In this document: positions 24,601 through 32,762 of the stretch, piece after piece | Layout of the letters: each line of letters begins with the position of its first letter | Numbering within the stretch: the first letter of the stretch is position 1 | Source of the DNA: JAQGMV01 sp035626595 | GTDB taxonomy: Bacteria; Pseudomonadota; Gammaproteobacteria; Burkholderiales; SG8-41 | Direction of reading: 5' to 3' | NCBI GenBank assembly: GCA_035626595.1 | Contig: DASPNJ010000053.1 | Span: 4,862-68,861 of the forward strand | Length of the DNA stretch: 64,000 nt | Program-made: the position numbers and the translations under genes | The notes under the pieces: generated by a model | What the model was told of the DNA's origin: nothing | What the model saw: only the letters and a program-made list of their open reading frames with translations | Database searches by the model: none

Positions 24601-27495
24601 TTCTGCACCGTGAAGCCGAAGAGCTCCGGTGAGCTGCTGCTGGTGGCCCGTGCCGCGGACGACGGCGGGCGCGAGAGTTACGCGAACGCGAGTGTCTGGG
24701 TGCGCGGCGGCGACGACTGGTGGTTCGAGCCGGGCAATCACGACCGCATCGATCTCATTCCCGAAAAAAAGCGCTACGAACCGGGGGAGACGGCGAAATT
24801 CCAGGTGCGCATGCCGTTCCGGCAGGCAACCGTGCTGGTGACCGTCGAGCGCGAGGGCGTGCTCTCGCACCAGGTGGTGGAGCTCGACGGCAAGTCGCCG
24901 GTCATCGAGGTGCCGATCGCAGGCCATTACGGGCCGAACGCCTACGTCTCGGCGCTCGCACTGCGCGGCCGCATCGATCCCGAGGTGCCGGGACCCTACG
25001 CGTGGATCAAACGCTTCTTCTATCGCATCGGCTACTGGCTGGGTCTCGTCGATGAAGTGCCGGTGGAGCGCGACACGCGCCCGACCGCGCTGGTCGATCT
25101 CACGCGCCCCGCCTACAAGCTCGGGATGACCGAGATCAGGGTGGGCGGACGTGACTACACGCTCAACGTGAAAGTCACGCCCGACCGCGAGATCCTGAAA
25201 GTACGCGAAACCGTCCGCGTGGACATCCAGGCCGCCGACGCCGCCGGACGCCCGCCGGTGAACGGCGAGATTGCGCTCGCGGCCGTGGACGAAGGTCTGC
25301 TCGAGCTCATGGACAACGCGTCGTGGGACGTGCTCGACGCGATGCTCGGCAGGCGCGCGATCGAGGTGTTCACGTCCACTGCGCAAAGCCACGTCATCGG
25401 CAAACGCCACTTCGGCAGGAAAGCGGTGGCGGCCGGCGGCGGCGGCGGGCGCGGCGGCGCGCGTGAGCTCTTCGACACGCTGCTCCTGTGGAAAGGCCGC
25501 GTGCCGCTCGATGCGCAGGGCCGCGCGAAGGTCGAGATCCCGCTCAACGATTCGCTGACGAGCTTCCGCATCGTCGCGGTCGCACACGCCGGCGACGCGA
25601 AGTTCGGCCACGGCGCAACGAAGGTCCGCACCACGCAGGACCTCATGATGTTCTCCGGGCTTTCACCGGTGGTGCGCGAGCAGGACGAATACAGCGGGCT
25701 CTTCACCGTGCGCAATGCGACCGCGCAGGCGCTCGACGCGAAGATCGCATGGAGCGTGCGCGATCGTCCGCACGACGACGCAGCAGGCAAGGTGATCGCC
25801 ACCGGCGAGCAGGCGCTCGCGCTGAAGGGCGGCGAAGCGACGGTCGTGTCGATACCGATGAAAGCGCCGGTGGGTGTCGAACGTCTCTACTGGGACGTCA
25901 TCTCGGCCGCCGCCGGTGCGAAGGACCGCGTGCGCACGTCGCAGCGCGTGGTCGAAGTGCATCCGGTGCGCGTCTACCAGGCGACGCTCGCGCGGCTCGA
26001 CAAGCCGCTCGCGCTGCCGGTGGAGCGTCCGGCTGACGCGATTCCCGGCCGCGGCGGCGTGCGCATCGACGTGATGGGCACGATCGGCAGCGAGTTGAGC
26101 GCCGTGCGCGAGTACTTCGCGAAGTACCGGTATACGTGTCTCGAGCAGCGCGCGTCCAAAGCGATCGGCCTGAACGACGAGAAACTCTGGGAGACGGTCG
26201 CTTCGGGTGTCACGAATTATCTCGATCGCGACGGACTCGCGCGCTATTTTCCGATCGAGGTGCTGCCGGGGAGCGACGCCCTCACCGCTTATCTCATCCA
26301 GATCGCCTCGGACGCCGGCCGCGAATGGCCGGACAACGCGCGCTCGCGCATGCTCTCCGGCCTCGAAGCGTTCGCGACCGGCAAGATCGTGCGTGACAGC
26401 GGGCTCCCTGCCGCCGATCTCACCGTGCGCAAGCTCGCGGCCATCGAAGCGCTGTCGCGCCACGATCGCGCGCGGGCCGGCATGCTCGACTCGATCACGA
26501 TCGATCCGGCGCTGTGGCCGACCTCCGCGCTCATCGACTGGATCGGGATCCTGAAGCGCGTCAAGGCGATCCCGCGGCGCAGCGAGCGCCTGCAGGAGGC
26601 GCTGGGGCTGCTGCGCGGCCGGTTCAACTTCCAGGGCACCGTGATGACATTCTCGACCGAGCGCAGCGACGCGCTGTGGTGGCTGATGATCTCCGGCGAC
26701 GTGAACGCGAACCGCGCGCTCATCACCGTCCTGGACGAAAGCGACTGGCGCGAGGACATCGGGCGGCTGGTGCGCGGCACGCTGTCGAGGCAGCAGCGCG
26801 GGCGCTGGGCGACGACGGTCGCGAACGCGTGGGGCACGGTCGCGCTCGCGCGGTTTGGCGACGCCTTCGAGAAAACGCCCGCGAGCGGGAGCGCCACGAT
26901 CACGATCGGCGAGAACACGGTGCCGCTCAAAGTGGAGCCGACCGCGCAGACGCGCGACATCGAATGGCCTGCGCAACGCGAATCGGTGACGGTGACCCAC
27001 AGCGGCGCGGGTGCGCCGTGGGCGATCGTGCAGTCGCGGGCGGCGCTCCCGCTCAAGGCGCCGATCTCCACCGGTTACGCGATCAAACGCACGGTGACGC
27101 CGGTCGAGCAGAAAGACCGCTCGGCCTGGAGCCGCGGCGACGTCTATCGCGTGACGCTGGAAATCGACGCCCAGAGCGACATGACGTGGGTGGTGGTCGA
27201 CGATCCGATCCCGAGCGGCGCGCTGATCCTCGGCTCCGGTCTCGGACGCGACGCAGGGTCGCTCACGCAGGGCGAGAAGCAGCAGGGATGGGCCTCGGCG
27301 ACCTTCATCGAGCGCACGCACGAAGCCTATCGCGCGTACTACCAGTTCGTGCCGAAAGGCCGGTTCAAGCTCGAATACACGGTGCGGCTCAACAACCCCG
27401 GACGCTTCGATCTGCCGGCGACGCGCGTCGAAGCGCTGTACGCGCCGGAGATGTTCGGCGAGATCCCGAATGCGGTGATCGCCGTGAGGCCGTGA
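21667..27495 (+). CDS. bacterial alpha-2-macroglobulin with thioester motif
   Basis: This very large protein (1942 residues) begins with a signal peptide MAKTSVTRFLGGLAFASIVF..AAAAEV and no lipobox cysteine, so it is predicted to be a soluble or loosely attached periplasmic protein, unlike the E. coli lipoprotein YfhM. It has multiple macroglobulin-like domains, a bait-region-like Gly/Ala-rich stretch (AAGGGGGRGGARELFDTLLLWKG near 1260) and the thioester CLEQ at residues 1491-1494. Such proteins trap proteases by covalent bonding and guard the periplasm. The stop overlaps the pbpC start (TGATG at 27493-27497), the classical pairing with PBP1C, which would repair peptidoglycan while the trap protects the cell. 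Confidence 0.95.
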   Translation: MAKTSVTRFLGGLAFASIVFSGVAAAAEVQLFNPQGQAKGVRQVTARFSDPMVAFGDPRLADPFNIQCDGDPARLKGRGRWADARNWIYDFEADLPAGQRCRFALKPETKTLSGAALTGKTEFSFHTGGPAVIASFPRDDDESIDEEQVFLLALDAQAEPASWKDAWCEAAGVGERIPVKVLSEKETTDILKANRDEAYQLFSAYLKGGPGVPFARFKVEDKRWRDSPVVGMKCGRRLPADAAVKLVLGPQVKTRTGIERGTPQSLAFKVRPAFIVKLTCQRANKDAACLPVTPMRLAFNAPVPRDLAAGIRMKAKDGKTYEPTLEPHVATVSDVEFKPPFPEKMGFTIELPRNFKDDAGREPENRSAFPLATGTDEYPPLAKFPGRFGILELNADPLLPVTVRNIEPVIAGRRVEIQPGPSGAIPGRSARIDDEVAILERHRSFMRNEHMQRVARVTKRYPNEGEIRAIGENEKADAFEVPRARSEKEMEVIGIPLKRPGFYVVELASPRLGRALHGDEKPYYVSTSVLVTNLSVHLKHGRERSIVWVTSLDRGKPVPNARVTVRDCHGRVWFEGSTDTAGIADAGERLPARNSVRHCGDHRNVLIAFARVGEDLSFTYSDWDNGISPWNFNLRTSHHSRSPLRVHTIFDRTLFRAGETASMKHLARRPTGAGFAIPGAAELPRELVIEHVGSGQTYKLQTQFDGTGVAENTWKIPPEAKLGTYEVNWPGRPVDGRASFRVEAFRVPLMRAVLAQPKQPMIRPKSVNLDAAVTYLAGGPAPNLPVRVRSRLEERPIQFPDYDDFRFGGAPVKEGIQQGSAADLWTRIDPDEEPQTTDSPTTVRNLSLDSSGTAEIAIDKLPANERPANLLVEMEYSDPNGEILAVATRVPLHPAGIYVGIKPEGWAANRNSVSAQVVALDTAGRPVAERAVNVEVYERKTYSNRRRLVGGFYAYDSTVELKRVSGGCSGKTDAQGLLFCTVKPKSSGELLLVARAADDGGRESYANASVWVRGGDDWWFEPGNHDRIDLIPEKKRYEPGETAKFQVRMPFRQATVLVTVEREGVLSHQVVELDGKSPVIEVPIAGHYGPNAYVSALALRGRIDPEVPGPYAWIKRFFYRIGYWLGLVDEVPVERDTRPTALVDLTRPAYKLGMTEIRVGGRDYTLNVKVTPDREILKVRETVRVDIQAADAAGRPPVNGEIALAAVDEGLLELMDNASWDVLDAMLGRRAIEVFTSTAQSHVIGKRHFGRKAVAAGGGGGRGGARELFDTLLLWKGRVPLDAQGRAKVEIPLNDSLTSFRIVAVAHAGDAKFGHGATKVRTTQDLMMFSGLSPVVREQDEYSGLFTVRNATAQALDAKIAWSVRDRPHDDAAGKVIATGEQALALKGGEATVVSIPMKAPVGVERLYWDVISAAAGAKDRVRTSQRVVEVHPVRVYQATLARLDKPLALPVERPADAIPGRGGVRIDVMGTIGSELSAVREYFAKYRYTCLEQRASKAIGLNDEKLWETVASGVTNYLDRDGLARYFPIEVLPGSDALTAYLIQIASDAGREWPDNARSRMLSGLEAFATGKIVRDSGLPAADLTVRKLAAIEALSRHDRARAGMLDSITIDPALWPTSALIDWIGILKRVKAIPRRSERLQEALGLLRGRFNFQGTVMTFSTERSDALWWLMISGDVNANRALITVLDESDWREDIGRLVRGTLSRQQRGRWATTVANAWGTVALARFGDAFEKTPASGSATITIGENTVPLKVEPTAQTRDIEWPAQRESVTVTHSGAGAPWAIVQSRAALPLKAPISTGYAIKRTVTPVEQKDRSAWSRGDVYRVTLEIDAQSDMTWVVVDDPIPSGALILGSGLGRDAGSLTQGEKQQGWASATFIERTHEAYRAYYQFVPKGRFKLEYTVRLNNPGRFDLPATRVEALYAPEMFGEIPNAVIAVRP

Positions 27496-29735
27496 TGCGA
27501 TTCGTGCCGTCATTCCCGCGCAGGCGGGAATCCAGAAAGCGGTTCGGGCACTGGATCCCCGCCTGCGCGGGGCTGACGATTGCTGCGGTCGTGGTGTTTG
27601 TCACGTCACTGCTTGTCGCGCCCTACGAGGTGACCGACTTCGCGTCGGTGCGCACCGTCTGGCGCGCGTCCGATGCCTGGCTGGTCGATCGCCACGGCGA
27701 GCCGCTGTCGCGCGTGCGAATCGACCACGAGCGGCGCCGCGGCGACTGGGTGGCCGTCGCCGAAGTGTCGCCGGCCTTGACTGCGCACGTGCTCGCCTCC
27801 GAAGACCGCCGCTTCCGCGAGCACGCCGGCGTGGACTGGCGCGCCATTCCGGCGGCGGTCAGAGCGACGCTGACCGGCGGGCGCCGCGGCGCCAGCACGC
27901 TCACGATGCAGCTCGCGTCGTATCTGCATCCCGAGCTCGAAAGGAGCGGCCGCCGCTCGGTCATCGACAAATGGCGGCAGATGCGGCAGGCGCTCGCGAT
28001 CGAGCGCCGCTGGGGGAAGGACGAGATCCTCGAAGCGTGGTTGAACCTGACGCCGTTCCGCGGCGAGCTCGAAGGTATCGACGCGGCCGCGCGGAGCCTC
28101 TTCGGCAAGCGCGCGGCCGGGCTCGATCGCATCGAGGCCGCGGTGCTGACGGCGCTCGTGCGCGCGCCGAATGCCTCGGCCTCGCGCGTGGCACGCAGAG
28201 CGTGTGCCCTGCTGCGTGACGAGGAGAACGGCTGTCTCGCGGCGCAAGGCCTCGCGGCGGCGGGGCTTCGCCCGCGCACCTTCGATCCGGACCTCGACGG
28301 CGCGGCGCCGCACCTCGCGCGCAAGCTCCTCGAACGCGCCGGAGACCGCGTGGCGAGCACGCTCGACGCGCCGCTGCAGCGCTTCGCGGTCGCGACGCTC
28401 ACGCGTCACCTGCGCGAGCTCGAGGGACGCAACGTCGAAGACGGCGCGGTGCTCGTGCTCGACAACGCCACCGGCGAGACGCTCGCGTACGTCGGATCGA
28501 GCGGTACCCTCTCGCAAGCGCGCGAAGTCGACGGCGTCACGAGCCCGCGACAGGCGGGTTCGACGCTCAAACCCTTTCTCTACGCGCTTGCGCTCGAGCG
28601 CACGCTCCTCACCGCCGCCTCGATCCTGGATGACAGCCCGCTCGCGGTCACGCTGCCGACGGGGCTGTACGTGCCGCAGAACTACGACCACACGTTCAAA
28701 GGCCGAATATCGCTGCGGCAGGCGCTCGCGTCCTCGCTCAACGTGCCGGCGGTGCGCACGGTCGCGCTCATCGGCTACGAGCCGTTTCACCGCAAGCTGA
28801 AAACACTCGGGCTCGAGCTCCCGCGCGACGCGGAGCACTACGGTTATGCACTTGCACTCGGCGGCGCGGACGTGACGCTGCTCCAGCTCGCGAACGCCTA
28901 CAGGACTTTGGCCAATGCTGGGCGTTTCACCCCCACCCTGACCCTCCGCCGTCAAGGGGGAGGGGATAACCCGCCTTCCCCCTCGACGGGGAAAGGTGGG
29001 GATGGGGGTGTAACAGCAGTCGACGCGCGTGCGGCCTTCGTCGTCTCCGACATCCTCGCCGACGCGTCCGCGCGCGCGCTCACCTTCGGCTTCGCGAGCC
29101 CGCTCGCGACCCGTTACCGCGCGTCGGTCAAGACCGGCACGAGCAAGGACATGCGCGACAACTGGGCGGTCGGCTACACCTCGCGCTATACCGTGGGCGT
29201 ATGGGTCGGTAACTTCTCCGGCGAGGCGATGCACGACGTGTCCGGTATCGACGGCGCGGCGCCGGTCTGGCGCGCGATCATGGATTACCTGCACGAAGGC
29301 GCCGCGCCGCCCGCCCCGCCGGTGCCCGACGGCATCGTGCGTCAGCGCGTAACGTTTACGGGCGCGCTCGATACGGCGCGCGACGAGTGGTTTCTCGAGG
29401 GCACCGCGCACGCGCGCGTCAGCGCGATTGCAGTCAGCACGGTGAAGCCGCGCATCGAAACGCCGCCGCACGGCGCGATCTATGCGATCGACCCGGACAT
29501 TCCGCGCGATCGCCAGCGTCTGACGGTCACGGCCAGCGGCGCGCCGCGCGGCGCGCGGCTCGTGCTCGAAGACGGCCGCCGCGTGCGCGCGGAGCGGCCG
29601 CTGCTATGGCTGCCCGCGCCGGGCAAACGGGTGCTGGTGCTGGAAGATGCCGCGGGTCGTGAGCTCGACCGTGTGCGATTCGAGGTGCGCGGCGTCGTCC
29701 CGCGGCGTTCTGGATTCGCGGCTGCGCGAGAATAA
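27495..29735 (+). CDS. pbpC: penicillin-binding protein 1C, with two repeat-derived insertions
   Basis: The protein has 746 residues. A membrane anchor (about 25-42) precedes a glycosyltransferase domain (ASEDRRFREHAGVDW with Glu103; RGASTLTMQLA) and a transpeptidase domain with STLK (Ser356, Lys359), SLN (414-416) and KTG (546-548); the C-terminal BiPBP_C-type domain begins near 610. Residues 5-28 (PSFPRRRES..WIPACAG) come from an attCCCGC/GCGGGaat repeat pair, and residues 478-506 from a CACCCCCACCC/GGTGGGGATGGGGG repeat that adds a Gly/Pro/Ser-rich loop between NAYRTLANAGRF and the DARAAFVVSDIL helix. All catalytic motifs remain. It is coupled to the alpha-2-macroglobulin gene by a one-base overlap. 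Confidence 0.95.
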   Translation: MRFVPSFPRRRESRKRFGHWIPACAGLTIAAVVVFVTSLLVAPYEVTDFASVRTVWRASDAWLVDRHGEPLSRVRIDHERRRGDWVAVAEVSPALTAHVLASEDRRFREHAGVDWRAIPAAVRATLTGGRRGASTLTMQLASYLHPELERSGRRSVIDKWRQMRQALAIERRWGKDEILEAWLNLTPFRGELEGIDAAARSLFGKRAAGLDRIEAAVLTALVRAPNASASRVARRACALLRDEENGCLAAQGLAAAGLRPRTFDPDLDGAAPHLARKLLERAGDRVASTLDAPLQRFAVATLTRHLRELEGRNVEDGAVLVLDNATGETLAYVGSSGTLSQAREVDGVTSPRQAGSTLKPFLYALALERTLLTAASILDDSPLAVTLPTGLYVPQNYDHTFKGRISLRQALASSLNVPAVRTVALIGYEPFHRKLKTLGLELPRDAEHYGYALALGGADVTLLQLANAYRTLANAGRFTPTLTLRRQGGGDNPPSPSTGKGGDGGVTAVDARAAFVVSDILADASARALTFGFASPLATRYRASVKTGTSKDMRDNWAVGYTSRYTVGVWVGNFSGEAMHDVSGIDGAAPVWRAIMDYLHEGAAPPAPPVPDGIVRQRVTFTGALDTARDEWFLEGTAHARVSAIAVSTVKPRIETPPHGAIYAIDPDIPRDRQRLTVTASGAPRGARLVLEDGRRVRAERPLLWLPAPGKRVLVLEDAAGRELDRVRFEVRGVVPRRSGFAAARE
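27509..27578. repeat. attCCCGC..GCGGGaat repeat pair inside the pbpC 5' coding region
   Basis: GTCATTCCCGCGCAGGCGGG at 27509-27528 (then AATCCAG) and CTGGATCCCCGCCTGCGCGG at 27551-27570 (then GGCTGACG) are inverted copies of the widespread dRS3-like intergenic repeat. Both lie in frame within the pbpC signal-anchor region. Sister copies are at 32683-32750 and 57418-57444. Confidence 0.85.
28927..29012. repeat. CACCCCCACCC..GGTGGGGATGGGGGTG repeat inserted in the PbpC transpeptidase domain
   Basis: The 86-base palindromic element starts TCACCCCCACCCTGACCCTC and ends GGTGGGGATGGGGGTGTA, with internal CCGCCTTCCCCCTCGACGGG. It is read in frame without stops as a 29-residue loop (PTLTLRRQGGGDNPPSPSTG and onward). 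The same sequence type occurs at 36018-36058 and 55786-55870. Confidence 0.85.
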
Positions 29736-29817
29736 CGCGCCAAACCGAAGGAAGGCACGGCCCGCACAGAAACAGGCCATGCATCATCGGTTTCCCTCTG
29801 TTCGTTTCCGCGACGTG

Positions 29818-29849
29818 GCGTGCGGGCCCGCGTTAGCCGGCCCGCACGC
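29818..29849. other. 11-bp perfect inverted repeat spanning the decarboxylase stop codon
   Basis: GCGTGCGGGCC (29818-29828) and GGCCCGCACGC (29839-29849) pair perfectly around a ten-base loop that contains the TAA stop of the minus-strand decarboxylase gene (29835-29833). No T-run follows on either strand, so it is not a simple intrinsic terminator; it may be a 3'-end stabilising hairpin. Confidence 0.6.
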
Positions 29850-32085
29850 AGTCCACGTAGTACTTGAGCTCCACGCCGTTCTTCTCGACCACGAGGCCGT
29901 GAATATCGGTCTCGAACCCCGGGAACTGCTGGTTGAAGCGCCGCGCGAACTGCAGATAACCCATGATCGTCTGGTTGAAGCGCTCGCCGGGAATGAGGAG
30001 CGGGATCCCCGGCGGATAGGGCGTCAGCAGCACGCTGGTGACACGGCCCTCGAGCTCGTCGATGCCGATGCGGTCGATCTCGCCGTGCGCCATGCGCGAC
30101 CAGGCGTCGCTCGGCTTCATCGCCGGAACCATCGGCGAGAGGTACATCTCCGTCGTGACGCGCGCGACGTCGTTCGCCTTGTACACGCCGTGGATCTGCT
30201 CGCACAGATCTCTCAGGCCGATCTTCTCGTACGACGGGAACTGCGCCAGAAACTCCGGCATGACCCGCCACAGCGGCGCGTTGCCGTCGTAATCGTCCTT
30301 GAACTGCTGGAGCTCGGTCACGAGCGTGTTCCAGCGGCCCTTGGTGATGCCGATCGTGAACATGATGAAGAACGAGTAGAGACCCGTCTTCTCCACGATG
30401 ATGCCGTGCTCGGCGAGATAGCGCGTGACGATGATCGCCGGGATGCCGGTCTTCGCGAACTTGCCGGTCACGTCCAGCCCCGGCGTGATGATCGTCGCCT
30501 TGATCGGGTCGAGCATGTTGAAGCCCGTCGCGAGGTCGCCGAAGCCGTGCCAGCGCTCGTTCGCGCGCAGCATCCAGTCGTCGCGGTTGCCGATGCCTTC
30601 GCCCGCGAGCCGCTCCGGGCCCCACACCTTGAACCACCAGTCCTTGCCGAATTCGGCATCGACCTTGCGCATCGCCCGGCGGAAGTCGATCGCCTCCTGG
30701 AGCGACTCTTCGACCAGCGCCGTGCCGCCGGGCGGCTCCATCATCGCGGCCGCCACGTCGCACGAGGCGATGATCGCGTACTGCGGCGAGGTCGACGTGT
30801 GCATGTGGTACGACTCGTTGAAGGCATGCAGGTTGAGCATGCGTGTCTTCGAGTCCTGCACGAGGATCTGCGAAGCCTGCGAGAGCCCCGCCAGCAGCTT
30901 GTGCACCGACTGCGTCGAGAAAATCATCGACTCCTTCGTTCGCGGGCGGTCCTTGCCGATCGCGTGCATGCCGCGGTAGTACTCGTGGAACGTCGCGTGG
31001 GGCAGCCACGCTTCGTCGAAATGGAGCGTGTCGATCTTGCCGTCGAGCATCTCCTTGATGGTGTCGACGTTGTATACGATGCCGTCGTAGGTGCTCTGCG
31101 TGAGCGTCAGGACGCGAGGCTTGGTCTTCACGTCCTTCGCGAACGGGTGGTCTCGTATCTTCTTCTCGATGTTCTCCCAGCGGAATTCGTCGCGCGGAAT
31201 CGGACCGATGATGCCGAAGTGATTGCGCGTGGGCATCAGGAACACCGGCACGGCGCCCGTCATCGTGATCGCGTGCAGGATCGACTTGTGGCAGTTGCGG
31301 TCGACGATGACGATGTCGCCCGGCGCGACCGTGTAGTGCCACACCATCTTGTTCGACGTCGAGGTGCCGTTGGTGACGAAGAACAGATGGTCGCAGTTGA
31401 AGATGCGTGCGGCGTTGCGCTCGGAAGCCGCAACCGGACCCGAGTGGTCGAGCAGCTGCCCCAGCTCGTCCACGGCGTTGCACACGTCGGCGCGCAGCAT
31501 GTTCTCCCCGAAGAACTGGTGGAACATCTGCCCCACCGGGCTCTTCAGAAACGCGACGCCGCCCGAGTGGCCCGGGCAGTGCCACGAGTACGAGCCATCC
31601 TGCGCGTAATGCGTGAGCGCCCTGAAAAACGGCGGCGCCAGGCTGTCGAGATAGGTCCGCGACTCCCGCACGATGTAGCGGGCGACGAACTCCGGCGTGT
31701 CCTCGAACATGTGAATGAAGCCGTGCAGCTCGCGCAGCACATCGTTCGGAATGTGGCGCGAGGTGCGTGTCTCGCCGTAGAGAAAGATCGGGATGTCGGC
31801 ATTCCGGAACCGGATCTCCTTCACGAATTTGCGCAGCTGCTGGACCGTGACCGCGCCATCCTCGGGCGTGTCGAGTCCCAGCTCCTCGTCGTCGATCGAC
31901 AGGATGAATGCGGACGCGCGGCTTTGCTGCTGCGCGAAGCTCGAGAGGTCGCCGTAGCTCGTGACGCCGACCACCTCCATCCCCTCTTCCTCCATCGCCT
32001 TGGCGAGCGCTCGGATGCCCATGCCGCTCGCGTTCTCGGTGCGGAAGTCCTCGTCGATGATGATGACCGGAAAACGGAATTTCAC
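29833..32085 (-). CDS. PLP-dependent ornithine/arginine/lysine decarboxylase
   Basis: The 750-residue protein has three parts: an N-terminal receiver-like wing domain (MKFRFPVIIIDEDFRTENAS to about 130), the large PLP domain with SYSWHCPGHSGGVAFLKSP and the PLP-binding Lys396 in STQSVHKLLAGLSQASQ, and a C-terminal domain with SVLLTPYPPGIPLLIPGERF. This is the fold-type I inducible/biosynthetic decarboxylase family (SpeC, AdiA, LdcC). The exact amino acid cannot be read off. The start is GTG 32085, two bases after the dcd stop (TAG-CC-GTG), so dcd and this gene are coupled. A reading that extends in frame to 32418 is dcd shadow. Confidence 0.92.
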   Translation of the reverse strand: MKFRFPVIIIDEDFRTENASGMGIRALAKAMEEEGMEVVGVTSYGDLSSFAQQQSRASAFILSIDDEELGLDTPEDGAVTVQQLRKFVKEIRFRNADIPIFLYGETRTSRHIPNDVLRELHGFIHMFEDTPEFVARYIVRESRTYLDSLAPPFFRALTHYAQDGSYSWHCPGHSGGVAFLKSPVGQMFHQFFGENMLRADVCNAVDELGQLLDHSGPVAASERNAARIFNCDHLFFVTNGTSTSNKMVWHYTVAPGDIVIVDRNCHKSILHAITMTGAVPVFLMPTRNHFGIIGPIPRDEFRWENIEKKIRDHPFAKDVKTKPRVLTLTQSTYDGIVYNVDTIKEMLDGKIDTLHFDEAWLPHATFHEYYRGMHAIGKDRPRTKESMIFSTQSVHKLLAGLSQASQILVQDSKTRMLNLHAFNESYHMHTSTSPQYAIIASCDVAAAMMEPPGGTALVEESLQEAIDFRRAMRKVDAEFGKDWWFKVWGPERLAGEGIGNRDDWMLRANERWHGFGDLATGFNMLDPIKATIITPGLDVTGKFAKTGIPAIIVTRYLAEHGIIVEKTGLYSFFIMFTIGITKGRWNTLVTELQQFKDDYDGNAPLWRVMPEFLAQFPSYEKIGLRDLCEQIHGVYKANDVARVTTEMYLSPMVPAMKPSDAWSRMAHGEIDRIGIDELEGRVTSVLLTPYPPGIPLLIPGERFNQTIMGYLQFARRFNQQFPGFETDIHGLVVEKNGVELKYYVDCVRAG

Positions 32086-32087
32086 GG

Positions 32088-32660
32088 CTATATCTTCGGA
32101 AGCGTCACGCCGGACTGACCCTGATACTTGCCGCCGCGATCCTTGTACGACGTTTCGCACACGTCTTCCGCGGCGGACTCCAGGAAAATCACCTGCGCGA
32201 CCCCTTCGTTCGCGTAGATCTTCGCCGGCAGCGGCGTCGTATTGGAGAACTCCAGCGTGACGTGGCCTTCCCACTCCGGCTCGAGCGGCGTCACGTTCAC
32301 GATGATGCCGCAGCGGGCGTACGTCGACTTCCCGAGACACAGGACGAGTATGTTGCGCGGAATGCGGAAGTACTCGACCGTGCGCGCGAGCGCGAACGAA
32401 TTCGGCGGGATGATGCACACGTCGCCGTGGAAATCCACGAACGAGCGCTCGTCGAACGCCTTCGGATCGACGATGGTCGTGTTGATGTTGGTGAAGATCT
32501 TGAAATCCTGCGAGCAGCGGATGTCGTACCCGTAGCTCGAGGTGCCGAAGGAGACGAGCTTGTGGCCGTTGGCATCCTTCACCTGCCGCGGCTCGAACGG
32601 CTCGATCATGCCGTACTCCAGCGCCATGCGGCGAATCCAGCGGTCCGATTTGATAGTCAT
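32088..32660 (-). CDS. dcd: dCTP deaminase
   Basis: The protein has 190 residues, the usual length is about 190. It starts MTIKSDRWIRRMALEYGMIEPF and carries SSYGYDIRCSQDF, the active-site segment GKSTYARCGIIVNVTPLEPEWEGHVTLEFSN with the catalytic Glu, and EGVAQVIFLES. It deaminates dCTP to dUTP, feeding dTMP synthesis. It is followed at once by the decarboxylase gene and is separated from apbC by about 100 bases that hold a palindromic repeat. Confidence 0.97.
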   Translation of the reverse strand: MTIKSDRWIRRMALEYGMIEPFEPRQVKDANGHKLVSFGTSSYGYDIRCSQDFKIFTNINTTIVDPKAFDERSFVDFHGDVCIIPPNSFALARTVEYFRIPRNILVLCLGKSTYARCGIIVNVTPLEPEWEGHVTLEFSNTTPLPAKIYANEGVAQVIFLESAAEDVCETSYKDRGGKYQGQSGVTLPKI

Positions 32661-32682
32661 GGGTGATAAATGCGTTGGTGCG

Positions 32683-32750
32683 TCATTCCCGCGCAGGCGG
32701 GAATCCAGTACGCAAATTCTGGACCCCCGCCTCCGCGGGGGTGACGTAGT
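32683..32750. repeat. attCCCGC..GCGGGaat repeat pair between apbC and dcd
   Basis: GTCATTCCCGCGCAGGCGGG at 32683 and CTGGACCCCCGCCTCCGCGG near 32721 followed by GGGTGACG are inverted copies of the same element that lies in pbpC. Here it is intergenic. Confidence 0.8.
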
Positions 32751-32762
32751 GTTGCACGTCGA

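Noticed and set aside
29818..29849. Intrinsic terminator for the decarboxylase gene
   Set aside because: The hairpin lacks a T-run on either strand and contains the stop codon, so it was only listed as a structure.
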